Of a stretch of 25,552 nucleotides of DNA, positions 14,552 to 22,657 are shown in pieces. Every line of letters begins with the position of its first letter. Positions within the stretch are counted from its first letter, which is position 1. The translations under genes and the position numbers were made by a program. The DNA comes from 39-52-133 sp041488395. GTDB lineage: Bacteria > Pseudomonadota > Gammaproteobacteria > Burkholderiales > Gallionellaceae. Location of the stretch: contig JBGPPE010000023.1 in the NCBI GenBank assembly GCA_041488395.1, forward strand, positions 1-25,552. The letters are read 5' to 3'. A model generated the notes under the pieces. The model worked only from the letters and a program-made list of their open reading frames with translations, made no database searches and was not told the DNA's origin.

Positions 14552-17500
14552 CTAAAGCGGCGCCTGATAAAAGCGGAAGGTGCCGCGTCCCTCTTCCTTG
14601 GCTACATACATGGCATGGTCTGCGCATTTGAGCAGTGCTTCGTCGCTAGTGGCATCTTGCGGGTAGAAGGCGATGCCGGTGCTGCTGCCGATGTTAACTT
14701 CATGCTCGTCGAGATAAAAAGGGGCGGCGAGGGAGGCGGTGATTTTTTCGGCAATCAGCGTGGCATCCTCGGCTCCCTGCACATGCGGCAGTATAACGGT
14801 GAACTCGTCGCCCGCCAGGCGGGATACGGTGTCGGCTTCGCGCACGCAGGACTTGAGGCGCTGGGCCACGGCTTGCAGCAGCAGGTCGCCAATATGGTGC
14901 CCCAGTGTGTCGTTCACTTCCTTGAAGCGGTCCAGGTCGATGAACATCAGGGCGCAGGTCTGGCTGTCGCGCTTGGCTTGCGCCAGTGTCTGGCGCAAGC
15001 GGTCGCGGAACAGCGAGCGGTTGGGCAGGGCGGTGAGCGCATCGAAATGCGCCATGTGCTGGATGCGCGCGGCGATTTCCTTCTGGGCACTGATGTCGTC
15101 GAGTATGGAAATGTAGTGCGTAATCTTGCCGGCGTCATTCAGGATGGGCGTAATGGTTTGCTGCGCGGTAAACAGCATGCCGGTTTTGTGGCGTTCCACG
15201 GTTTCGTTGCTCCAGGTTTTGCCCTGCTGGATGGTGCGCCACAGCTTCTGGTAATAAGCGGAATCCTGCTTGCCGGACTTGAGGAAAGAGGGCGAGCGCC
15301 CGATCGCTTCCATTTCGGTGTAGCCGGTCAACCTGGTAAATGCATTGTTGACCCACTGGATGCGGCCTGCCGGATCGGTAATGAATATGGCATTGCCGGC
15401 CGAGGCCAGCGCCGAGCCGAGCAGGCGCAACTGTTCCTGGTCCATCGCCATTTCCAGCGCCACGCAGATGCGGCTGGCAATGCCGGAGAGTCTTTGCAGC
15501 GTGAGCTCGTCGTCGAAGTCATGTTCGAGCTGCGAGTAAAGCATCAGCGCGCCATACACCTCGCCACGCACAATCAGCGGTATGCCGGCGATGGACTGGA
15601 AACCGAATTGTATGGCCGCCTCGCGCCAGGGCTGGAAGCTGCTGTCGGAAATCTTGAACACCTGCATTTGGCCGCTGCGGATGCAGCTACCCGCAGGGCC
15701 TCTGCCCTGCGGGGTGTCATCCCAGCGCACGCCGATGCGCTGCAGATCCTGCAGGTAGATTGCGGCATTGCCGGAGTGGGCGGAAATGGCAAATTCGCCG
15801 CCGGCTTCTTTCTTGCCCAGCATGGCGAAGTGGTAACCGAACAGTTGCACGACTTCGTCGCAGATAAATTGCAGCAGCCCGGAAAGGGAGTTGCTGCGCA
15901 GCACTTGCTGGTCGATATGATGCAGCAGCGTTTCCTCGGCTTGCAGTTTGATGCGTTCGGTGATGTCGACGGCATAGACGGCAATCTGGCTGACCTTGCC
16001 CTGGCCATCGAAGATCGGGTACACGCTTTGATCGAGGGTCATGCCATTGCGCTCATCCTGATACTGGCTGGGCAGTCCGCTGCGCACTACTTCAGCCACT
16101 ACGGTTCTTCTTTGCGCTGCAATTTCTGGCGGGAGTAATTCAAAGACATTTTTCCCGACGATTTCATCCGGCTGTTTGCGCAAGCGCTTGGCACCTACCT
16201 GGTTGATGGCCAGCACGATGCCGCTCGTATTCATCAGGATGGCCGATTCTTTGGTGGCATTGAGCAGGGCGCGTGCGGTTTCCGCACTGGAGCGCAAGGC
16301 TTCCTGTATCGCCTTGCGTTCGCTGATGTCGCGCACCACACTGAGCGTGGCGGCTTTGCCCTGGTATTCGATCAGGCTGGCGCTGATTTCAACCGGAATC
16401 CTGCGGCCATCCCTGCTGAGGTGGGTCATCTCGCAGGTCAGCTTGCTGTTGTCTTTCAGTTTTTGCGCATGTTGGGAAAATTCTGCTGCATCTTCCGGCG
16501 CATTGATGGCGAGGGGTGAAATTTTCAGCAGTTCATCGCGGCTATAGCCCATGCGCTCGCAGAAAACCTGGTTGACTTCCAGGAAGTGACCGCTGAAGTC
16601 ATGAATGATGATGGCATCCGCAACATTGTTGAAGACCATGTGAAACAGGGCTTCGGCGCGCAGACGCTCTTCTTCCATCTGCTTGTGCGCGGTGATGTCC
16701 TGCACCGTGCCGATGGAGCGGATGGGATGATTGCCGGTGTCGTAAATAGTTTCGCCACGCTCGATAACATGCTTGATGCGACCATCGGCAAGCAGCAAGC
16801 GATGCTCCGTGCTGTAGGGTGTTTGATTCTGTACCGAATCGCTATAGGCCTGGCTGACGCGCTCGCGATCCAGCGGGTGTATGGTTTGCAGGAAGGCATC
16901 ATAGGAGGCAGCAAAAGTGCTCGGGTCAATTTCGAATATCCGGTAAATCTCGTCAGACCAGGACAGTTCATGGGTGACGAGATCAAGCTCCCAGCTGCCT
17001 ATCTGGGCCAGGTGCTGCGCCTGCTTTAAGCGGGCTTCACTTTCGAAGACGGCTGCACGCAATTGTCTGCGGCTGAGGCGGGACGCGGCAAGGTAAGCGG
17101 CGAGCACAGCCAGCAGAAGCAGGCTCAGAGCTAGCAGCGAATAAACGCGCGGGTATTGGCCAGGGGTGGCAGCAGGGAGCTCGTTGGCCGGGATATGCGA
17201 AACAATCTTCAGGTAATAACCCTGTCCTGCTGCTGTCTTGTCAGCAGGCTTATTTACATGTTGCACGGCAAGCATCGGGTAAAGGGTGGTAAAGGTGTAC
17301 ATGCCGGCCGGTGTCAGCAGGTTGCCTCGTTGTTCCTTTGCAATGCTGGCCCATGCGTCCGGGTGAAATTTGCCGAAGGTGTCATCGCGGCCAAACATGA
17401 AGCCCCATTCCACTGCCGGTGTCGGCCCGCTCAGCCAGTAGCCGTCCGGGTTGAGCAGCATGGCATGGTGCTTTTCTCGCATGGCACGGGTGAAATCATC

Positions 17501-18166
17501 CAGCAAGTCCTGCCCCAGATAATTCAGCAGCAACAGGCCTTGCTGCTTGCCTGCCTGGTTGAATACCGGCATGCCGAAGCGCAGTGTCGGTTTGTAGGGA
17601 AGCTCGATTTTTCCGTATTCGACATTGAGATCAAATGGCGAGACGTAAACCACGCCGGGGCCCAGGCGGAGCGTTTCGCGGACAAAATAGCGGTCAGACT
17701 TGTTTTGCAGTTCCTTGTCAGGGACAGTAACGGCCTGGTTGTTGATCAGGTTAACCCGAATTTTTTCCATGCCGCTGTTGTCGATATAGCGCACCTTGTC
17801 GTAGCGCCGTTTGGCCTGGGACAGCGTCATGAAGTTTTCAGTGACGCTCTGTTTTGCAACCGGGCTGGCGTCATTGATATAGCGCTTCATGGCGGGGGAG
17901 TGTGCCAGGAATTGCAGATCAGATGTCGCGTAGTCGAAATCTTGCAGCAGCAATTGCTCAGTTATATTGACCTCTGCCGCCTCCTGCGCTTTAAGCTTTT
18001 GCAGGCGAACGTCTGCATCAATCCTGAGCAGGCTGTAGGTCAAAGCGGTGAGGAATATTGCCAGCGGCAGGAAGATTGTCAGCGCAAGCTTCAGCAGCGC
18101 CGCCCGGGAGTGCACTGTTGCAGCAGCAACAGTGACTGACTTGGCGCTGAGTTGAGGCATCGACAT
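14552..18166 (-). CDS. Membrane sensor diguanylate cyclase (Cache-PAS-PAS-PAS-GAF-PAS-GGDEF)
   Basis: This 1204-residue protein has TM1 (about 25-47), a periplasmic ~290-residue Cache-like ligand domain and TM2 (about 341-366). Three PAS domains follow (about 377-490, 502-620, 625-745), then a GAF domain (about 755-910), a fourth PAS (about 915-1035) and a C-terminal GGDEF domain. The catalytic loop is AGDEF (1118-1122), a tolerated variant of GGDEF. An RxxD inhibitory site (R1109-D1112) sits exactly five residues before it, so product feedback is expected. There is no EAL domain. It should synthesise c-di-GMP in response to a periplasmic ligand plus cytoplasmic redox or ligand cues. A second in-frame ATG two codons later (18160) is an alternative start. 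Confidence 0.93.
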   Translation of the reverse strand: MSMPQLSAKSVTVAAATVHSRAALLKLALTIFLPLAIFLTALTYSLLRIDADVRLQKLKAQEAAEVNITEQLLLQDFDYATSDLQFLAHSPAMKRYINDASPVAKQSVTENFMTLSQAKRRYDKVRYIDNSGMEKIRVNLINNQAVTVPDKELQNKSDRYFVRETLRLGPGVVYVSPFDLNVEYGKIELPYKPTLRFGMPVFNQAGKQQGLLLLNYLGQDLLDDFTRAMREKHHAMLLNPDGYWLSGPTPAVEWGFMFGRDDTFGKFHPDAWASIAKEQRGNLLTPAGMYTFTTLYPMLAVQHVNKPADKTAAGQGYYLKIVSHIPANELPAATPGQYPRVYSLLALSLLLLAVLAAYLAASRLSRRQLRAAVFESEARLKQAQHLAQIGSWELDLVTHELSWSDEIYRIFEIDPSTFAASYDAFLQTIHPLDRERVSQAYSDSVQNQTPYSTEHRLLLADGRIKHVIERGETIYDTGNHPIRSIGTVQDITAHKQMEEERLRAEALFHMVFNNVADAIIIHDFSGHFLEVNQVFCERMGYSRDELLKISPLAINAPEDAAEFSQHAQKLKDNSKLTCEMTHLSRDGRRIPVEISASLIEYQGKAATLSVVRDISERKAIQEALRSSAETARALLNATKESAILMNTSGIVLAINQVGAKRLRKQPDEIVGKNVFELLPPEIAAQRRTVVAEVVRSGLPSQYQDERNGMTLDQSVYPIFDGQGKVSQIAVYAVDITERIKLQAEETLLHHIDQQVLRSNSLSGLLQFICDEVVQLFGYHFAMLGKKEAGGEFAISAHSGNAAIYLQDLQRIGVRWDDTPQGRGPAGSCIRSGQMQVFKISDSSFQPWREAAIQFGFQSIAGIPLIVRGEVYGALMLYSQLEHDFDDELTLQRLSGIASRICVALEMAMDQEQLRLLGSALASAGNAIFITDPAGRIQWVNNAFTRLTGYTEMEAIGRSPSFLKSGKQDSAYYQKLWRTIQQGKTWSNETVERHKTGMLFTAQQTITPILNDAGKITHYISILDDISAQKEIAARIQHMAHFDALTALPNRSLFRDRLRQTLAQAKRDSQTCALMFIDLDRFKEVNDTLGHHIGDLLLQAVAQRLKSCVREADTVSRLAGDEFTVILPHVQGAEDATLIAEKITASLAAPFYLDEHEVNIGSSTGIAFYPQDATSDEALLKCADHAMYVAKEEGRGTFRFYQAPL

Positions 18167-18203
18167 GTTCCAGGCATTAAATTCTTTATAGGTATATTAA
18201 ATA

Positions 18204-18232
18204 ATTATATGCCTGTTACAGGGCGGCGGGAA
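18204..18232 (-). promoter_or_regulatory. Promoter of the diguanylate cyclase gene with a palindrome in the spacer
   Basis: TATAAT (18209-18204) lies 17 nt from a weak -35 TTCCCG (18232-18227) on the minus strand. The spacer holds the perfect palindrome CCTGTTACAGG (18212-18222), a candidate operator between the promoter elements. The predicted leader is about 35 nt. Confidence 0.5.
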
Positions 18233-18304
18233 TGCAGTTGCAGGCAATAACCCGGTAATTAAGTCGCTTTAGCAGCTTGGGGGGACTGATGGGCGGTTTT
18301 CCAT

Positions 18305-18310
18305 TACAAT
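18305..18310 (+). promoter_or_regulatory. -10 element of ispD, predicting a leaderless or near-leaderless mRNA
   Basis: TACAAT ends 6 nt before the ispD ATG (18317) and no Shine-Dalgarno lies in between. A start site at the usual distance would fall at the ATG itself. No good -35 at 17 nt was found, so transcription might instead begin further upstream. Confidence 0.35.
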
Positions 18311-18316
18311 TTAGCC

Positions 18317-19006
18317 ATGTCCGAATCATTTTACGCACTCGTTCCCGCCGCCGGTTCCGGTTCCCGTATGGGCAGTGAGCTACCCAAGCAATACCTGGAC
18401 CTCGCCGGCCGTCCCCTGATCTATCACGCCCTGACTACGCTGTGCGCCTGCCCGAATATCGAGCTGGTATTTGTGGTACTGGCGCCGGATGACGAATACT
18501 TCAATCGCTACGACTGGTCGCACTGCGGTGACAAGCTGCAGATGCTGTATTGCGGCGGGCAGACGCGTGCCGAAAGCGTGCTCAACGGCCTGATGGCTTC
18601 CGAGCTGGAGCCGGACGACTGGGTGCTGGTGCACGATGCGGCGCGCCCCTGTTTGAGCCAGCATCAGCTCTCGCGCCTGATCGCTGAAGTGCGCAATGAC
18701 GAGGTGGGCGGCCTGCTGGCGGTGCCGGTGGCGGACACGCTGAAGCGCGCTGATGCCGCGCAGCGCGTGGCGCACACCGAAAAGCGCGAAGGCCTGTGGC
18801 AGGCGCAAACGCCGCAGATGTTCCGCACCGGGTTGTTGCTGCAAGCCCTGCAGACTGCGCCCAGCGTCACCGACGAGGCTTCCGCGGTGGAGGCGCTGGG
18901 GCTGCATCCCAGGCTGGTGGCGAGCGATTCGAGCAATTTCAAGGTGACTTATCCGCAGGATCTGCAGTTGGCGGAGCTGCTGTTGCAACACGGGAAAATT
19001 TTATGA
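18317..19006 (+). CDS. ispD: 2-C-methyl-D-erythritol 4-phosphate cytidylyltransferase
   Basis: IspD makes CDP-methylerythritol from MEP and CTP in the non-mevalonate isoprenoid pathway. The 229-residue protein is of normal length. It has the CTP-binding N-terminus VPAAGSGSRMG with the downstream PKQY lysine, the VLVHDAARP segment (about 94-102), the TRAESV stretch (about 83-88) and the C-terminal KVTYPQDL. The start is set by the immediate homology to the N-terminal signature. The stop overlaps the ispF start by ATGA, the usual coupled arrangement in proteobacteria. There is no ribosome binding site before the ATG. Confidence 0.97.
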   Translation: MSESFYALVPAAGSGSRMGSELPKQYLDLAGRPLIYHALTTLCACPNIELVFVVLAPDDEYFNRYDWSHCGDKLQMLYCGGQTRAESVLNGLMASELEPDDWVLVHDAARPCLSQHQLSRLIAEVRNDEVGGLLAVPVADTLKRADAAQRVAHTEKREGLWQAQTPQMFRTGLLLQALQTAPSVTDEASAVEALGLHPRLVASDSSNFKVTYPQDLQLAELLLQHGKIL

Positions 19007-19473
19007 GAATCGGACAAGGCTTCGACGTGCACCAGCTGGTGAGCGGGCGCAAATTGATCATCGGCGGGGTGGATATCCCCTATGAGCTGGGCCTGCTCGG
19101 CCATTCCGATGCCGACGTGCTGCTGCATGCCATTTGCGATGCGCTGCTGGGCGCTGCGGCGCTGGGCGATATCGGCCGCCACTTTGCCGACACCGATGCA
19201 AAATTCAAGAATATCGACAGCCGTATCCTGCTGCGCGAAGTGGCGCGCCTGGTGGGCAACGCCGGCTTCCGCATCGGCAACGTGGACGCCACCATCATTG
19301 CGCAGGCGCCCAAGATGGCGCCGCACATTGCGCAGATGGTGGCAAACATCGCGGCCGATCTGGGCATTGCCATGAATGCGGTGAACGTAAAGGCCACCAC
19401 CACCGAAAAACTTGGCTACACCGGGCGCGGCGAAGGCATTGCCGCGCAGGCGGTGGCTTTGCTGCTGGTATGA
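19003..19473 (+). CDS. ispF: 2-C-methyl-D-erythritol 2,4-cyclodiphosphate synthase
   Basis: IspF cyclises CDP-ME 2-phosphate to MEcPP in the cytoplasm as a homotrimer. The 156-residue length is typical. Zinc ligands Asp8, His10 (FDVH) and His42 are present, with His34 in LLGHSDADVLLH. The C-terminal TTTEKLGYTGRGEGIAAQAV contains the conserved substrate-contact threonine and glutamate. The ATG overlaps the ispD stop by 4 nt. It is followed directly by the dispersed repeat at 19482-19683 with no clear terminator. Confidence 0.98.
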   Translation: MRIGQGFDVHQLVSGRKLIIGGVDIPYELGLLGHSDADVLLHAICDALLGAAALGDIGRHFADTDAKFKNIDSRILLREVARLVGNAGFRIGNVDATIIAQAPKMAPHIAQMVANIAADLGIAMNAVNVKATTTEKLGYTGRGEGIAAQAVALLLV

Positions 19474-19481
19474 AAACCATG

Positions 19482-19683
19482 CACCACAGAGACACAGAGA
19501 CACAGAGAGAATGCCGGAAAGCAAATGCCGGGGTGCCGTCGTATTACGCGGCCAGCTCTGCTGCCTGCACACCAAATGGCCATGCTCTGCTTTTGCCTTC
19601 CTCTGTGTCTCTGTACCCGCAAGGGGTAGGCCGCGGTTGTAAGGGGCTGAAGCCCCAACAACACACGCTCTGTCTCTGTGGTG
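19482..19683. repeat. Dispersed repeat element with terminal inverted repeats (CACCACAGAGACACAGAG type)
   Basis: The left end CACCACAGAGACACAGAG (from 19482, with a further GACACAGAGA copy) is complemented by CTCTGTCTCTGTGGTG at 19668-19683. An internal CTCTGTGTCTCTGT lies at 19601-19614, and a GGGGCTGAAGCCCC hairpin at 19643-19656. It has no coding potential. This sequence type is recognised as a widespread dispersed repeat in bacterial genomes. It fills nearly all of the 220 nt between ispF and tsaB. Confidence 0.85.
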
Positions 19684-19693
19684 GGATTTTGTA

Positions 19694-20374
19694 GTGAACA
19701 TCCTCGCGCTGGAAACTTCCACCGAGTATTGCTCGGTCGCGCTGTGGCAGGACGGTGCAGTGAGTGAACGTTTTGAACTGGTGGGGCAGAAGCATTCCGA
19801 ATTGCTGCTGGCGATGCTGGATGAACTGCTGCAAGAGGCTGGCGTCAAACTCGCGCAACTGGACGGCATCGCCTTCGGTGCCGGGCCCGGTTCGTTCACC
19901 GGTGTGCGCATTGCCTGCGGCGTGGCGCAGGGGCTGGCACTGGGGGCTGCGTTGCCGGTGCTCGGCGTGAGCACCCTGCAGGCTGTGGCGCAGGGGACAG
20001 GGCAGGACAAGGTGATCGTGGCGCTGGATGCGCGCATGGCCGAAGTGTATTTCGCCGTGTATGAAAAACGTGATGGCGCCTGGCAGGCGCTGGTGGCGCC
20101 CAGCCTGTGCCTGCCAGCGGATGCGCCGGCAGTGGCGGGGAACGACTGGCTGGGCGCGGGCAGCGGTTTTGGCGCGCACGGCGACACCCTCGGTGCGCGC
20201 TATGCCGGGCAGCTGCGCGCGGTGGATGCGCAATGTGTGCCGCGGGCGCGCGCCATTGCCGAGCTGGCTGCGCCGCTGTTTGCCGCCGGGCAGGGGGTGG
20301 ATGCGGCGCTGGCGATGCCGGTGTATCTGCGCGACAAGGTGGCGCTGAAGACCAGCGAACGTCAAGCATTGTGA
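19694..20374 (+). CDS. tsaB: tRNA threonylcarbamoyladenosine biosynthesis protein TsaB
   Basis: TsaB is the TsaD partner in the complex that adds threonylcarbamoyl to A37 of ANN-decoding tRNAs. The 226-residue protein shows the ASKHA N-terminus ILALETSTEYCSVAL, the HSELLL segment (about 36-41) and GAGPGSFTGVRI (about 62-73), all typical of TsaB. The start is GTG at 19694. The only Shine-Dalgarno-like bases (GTGGGA) straddle the end of the adjacent dispersed repeat. The stop overlaps rimI, and the gene opens a compact operon. Function is secure; the start is probable. Confidence 0.96.
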   Translation: MNILALETSTEYCSVALWQDGAVSERFELVGQKHSELLLAMLDELLQEAGVKLAQLDGIAFGAGPGSFTGVRIACGVAQGLALGAALPVLGVSTLQAVAQGTGQDKVIVALDARMAEVYFAVYEKRDGAWQALVAPSLCLPADAPAVAGNDWLGAGSGFGAHGDTLGARYAGQLRAVDAQCVPRARAIAELAAPLFAAGQGVDAALAMPVYLRDKVALKTSERQAL

Positions 20375-20817
20375 ATATGCAGTTGCGCGACATGCTGCCA
20401 GCCGATCTGGACGCGGTGCTGGCGATAGAGCAGAGCGTGCATGCCCATCCGTGGACACGCGGCATGTTCAGCGATGCGCTGGCCAGCGGCTATCTGTGCA
20501 AGATATATGAGGCTGCCGGAGCAATGCTGGGCTATGTGGTGCTGATGCCGGTGCTGGATGAAATGCATCTGCTCGACATCAGCATCGCCGCAACACAACA
20601 GCGCCGGGGGCTGGGGCGCAGCTTGCTGGACGAGGCCAGGCAGCTGGCGCGCGGCATGCACATGCAGCGCATGTTGCTGGAGGTGCGGCCGTCCAATGTG
20701 GCTGCCATTGCGCTGTACCAGGCGGCAGGGTTCAGCGAGATCGGCCGGAGGCGCAGCTATTACCCGGCAGAAAATAACACGCGTGAAGATGCAATTGTGA
20801 TGGACTGTGAGCTGTGA
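20371..20817 (+). CDS. rimI: Ribosomal protein S18-alanine N-acetyltransferase RimI
   Basis: RimI is a GNAT-fold N-acetyltransferase acting on S18. The 148-residue protein contains HPWTRGMF (about 27-34), the acetyl-CoA loop QQRRGLGRSLL, LEVRPSNVAAIALYQAAGF and RRSYYPAENNTREDAIVM, matching RimI closely. GTG at 20371 overlaps the tsaB stop (GTGA), the same arrangement as the next gene pair. ATG at 20377 is an alternative two codons in. tsaB-rimI adjacency is a conserved proteobacterial pattern. Confidence 0.94.
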   Translation: MNMQLRDMLPADLDAVLAIEQSVHAHPWTRGMFSDALASGYLCKIYEAAGAMLGYVVLMPVLDEMHLLDISIAATQQRRGLGRSLLDEARQLARGMHMQRMLLEVRPSNVAAIALYQAAGFSEIGRRRSYYPAENNTREDAIVMDCEL

Positions 20818-21662
20818 ATAGAGACGAAGCTGTACTGCGTGAATTGAATTTGTACCCGCTGTGGGTGCGGCGGGATGCTGCGCCGGCAGTGCGCGTGGGC
20901 GAGCCTGTCGTGGTCGCGCCGGTAGCTGAGCCCGTGGTTGTGGCGCCTGTGCTGGAGCCTGTCAGCGTGGCCGAGCTGCGCGTGGCGCCGCCTGCAGCAG
21001 CTGTTCCGGCAGCAGAGATGGTGCGCGATACGGTCGAGGCTCTGGGCTGGCCCGAGCTGAAGGCGCGTGTGCAGGGCTGCACCGCCTGCGCGCTGCGTGC
21101 CGGCTGCAAGCAGACGGTGTTTGGCGTCGGCGATGAACATGCCGACTGGCTGTTTGTCGGTGAAGGTCCCGGCGCAGAAGAGGATGAGCGCGGTGAGCCG
21201 TTTGTGGGGCAGGCGGGCCAGCTGCTCGACAACATGCTGCTGGCGATCAAGTTGCAGCGCGGCAAGTCGGTGTATATCGGCAACGTGGTCAAATGCCGCC
21301 CGCCCGGCAACCGCACGCCGGAAGCCGCGGAGATTGCGCAATGCCTGCCCTATCTGCAGCGGCAGATACAGCTGATACAGCCCAGGGTGATTGTGGCGCT
21401 GGGCAAAACTGCGGCGACAGCGCTGCTGCGAATGGGTGATGCCGAAGGCATCGGGTCCCCATCGGCGTCCCATTTACGGGGGCTGGGCAAAGAGGCGACG
21501 CTGGCCTCGTTGCGCGGCACGGTGCACGACTATCGCGGCATTCCGCTGATCATTAGCTATCATCCAGCCTACCTGTTGCGCACCCCGGCGGACAAGGCCA
21601 AGGCGTGGCAGGATTTGTGTCTGGCAGTCAAAACCATGCAGGAGCAGGGCAATGTCGAGTGA
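20814..21662 (+). CDS. Family 4 iron-sulfur uracil-DNA glycosylase
   Basis: This enzyme removes uracil from DNA. The 282-residue protein has an Ala/Val/Pro-rich N-terminal tail (about 25-75) with short tandem repeats of the APVxEPV type. The catalytic domain follows, with 4Fe-4S cysteines Cys89 and Cys92 and the later pair in VVKCRPPGNRTPE and AQCLPYL. The family 4 motif GEGPGAEEDERGEPFVG and the second motif SYHPAYLLR are intact. Compared with the usual family layout there is an extra segment of about 21 residues at 208-228. The start GTG overlaps the rimI stop. Its place after tsaB-rimI is conserved in betaproteobacteria. Confidence 0.93.
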   Translation: MNRDEAVLRELNLYPLWVRRDAAPAVRVGEPVVVAPVAEPVVVAPVLEPVSVAELRVAPPAAAVPAAEMVRDTVEALGWPELKARVQGCTACALRAGCKQTVFGVGDEHADWLFVGEGPGAEEDERGEPFVGQAGQLLDNMLLAIKLQRGKSVYIGNVVKCRPPGNRTPEAAEIAQCLPYLQRQIQLIQPRVIVALGKTAATALLRMGDAEGIGSPSASHLRGLGKEATLASLRGTVHDYRGIPLIISYHPAYLLRTPADKAKAWQDLCLAVKTMQEQGNVE

Positions 21663-21670
21663 GGGATCAA

Positions 21671-22657
21671 ATGCAAAATAAGCCGGCTGGACTCAAAGTG
21701 CTGGTGGTCGAAGACAGCAAGGTGACCCTGAAAGTGCTGTGCAATTACCTGGAACGGATGGGCATCAAGCCACTGACCGCCGAGCTGGGGAAAACCGCGC
21801 TGGAGATTTACGCGCGCGAGCATCCGGACATCATCCTGCTGGATGCACAATTGCCCGATATCGACGGCTTTGACATTGCCCAGGAGATACGCCGGCTGGA
21901 GCAGAAGAAGGACTGGACGGCGATTATCTTCCTGACCAGCATGACCAAGGATGAGGATCTGGCGCGCGGCATCGAAGTTGGCGGCGACGATTACCTGATG
22001 AAGCCGATCAGCGAAGTGGTGCTGAAAGCCAAGGTGGTGGCGATGCGCAGGCTGGTGGAGATGCAGCGCTCGCTGGTGGCGGTGACGCACCAGCTGAATG
22101 TGGTCAACAAGGAGCTGCAGCGACTCTCCACCACCGACGGGCTGACCGGCATTTCCAACCGGCGCATGTTCGACGAGTTGTCGGTACGTGAATGGCGGCG
22201 CTGCGAGCGCATGAAAAAGCCGATTTCGCTGGTGATGGTGGACGTTGACCATTTCAAGCTTTACAACGATCACTACGGCCACCAGGCCGGTGATGAATGC
22301 CTGAAGACGGTGGCTGCACAAATGCAGCGCGCTGCCCCTCGCCCCAGCGACCTGGTTGCCCGTTACGGCGGCGAAGAGTTTGCGTTTGTGCTGGGCGAGA
22401 CGGATGCGGATGGTGCCAAATGGGTGGCCAACCTGTTGCGCCAGCGTATCGATGATCTCAATTTGCCGCATGCCGCTTCATCGTTGCAGCATGTCAGCGT
22501 GAGCTGTGGCGTGGCTTCCATTGTGCCGGGCGCAAATCTGTCGCTGGAGACGCTGCTGCAATCGGCCGACCACGCCCTGTATCAGGCCAAGCTGCAGGGG
22601 CGCGACCGGGTAGTGAGCGGGGAGTATGGCGTGCTGAACAATACGGGTACTGCCTGA
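21671..22657 (+). CDS. Response regulator diguanylate cyclase (REC-GGDEF)
   Basis: This 328-residue cytoplasmic protein has a REC domain (about 8-125) with acidic residues Glu14/Asp15, phospho-acceptor Asp58 in LLDAQLPDIDG, and Lys in LMKPIS. A short helix follows, then a GGDEF domain (about 160-320) with GGEEF at 233-237. The inhibitory RxxD (R224-D227) lies five residues upstream, so product feedback is expected. The architecture is that of PleD/WspR-like cyclases activated by phosphorylation. No histidine kinase is adjacent. GAGGGA (21661-21666) fits the ATG. It starts 8 nt after the glycosylase stop and overlaps the next gene by one base. Confidence 0.95.
   Translation: MQNKPAGLKVLVVEDSKVTLKVLCNYLERMGIKPLTAELGKTALEIYAREHPDIILLDAQLPDIDGFDIAQEIRRLEQKKDWTAIIFLTSMTKDEDLARGIEVGGDDYLMKPISEVVLKAKVVAMRRLVEMQRSLVAVTHQLNVVNKELQRLSTTDGLTGISNRRMFDELSVREWRRCERMKKPISLVMVDVDHFKLYNDHYGHQAGDECLKTVAAQMQRAAPRPSDLVARYGGEEFAFVLGETDADGAKWVANLLRQRIDDLNLPHAASSLQHVSVSCGVASIVPGANLSLETLLQSADHALYQAKLQGRDRVVSGEYGVLNNTGTA

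Noticed and set aside
14225..16138. 637-codon plus-strand frame opposite the diguanylate cyclase
   Set aside because: It is antisense to an unambiguous PAS/GAF/GGDEF protein and has no motifs.
19482..19683. CRISPR-like array from repeated CACAGAGA units
   Set aside because: Units are short, adjacent and not separated by regular unique spacers; the ends are inverted repeats of a dispersed element.
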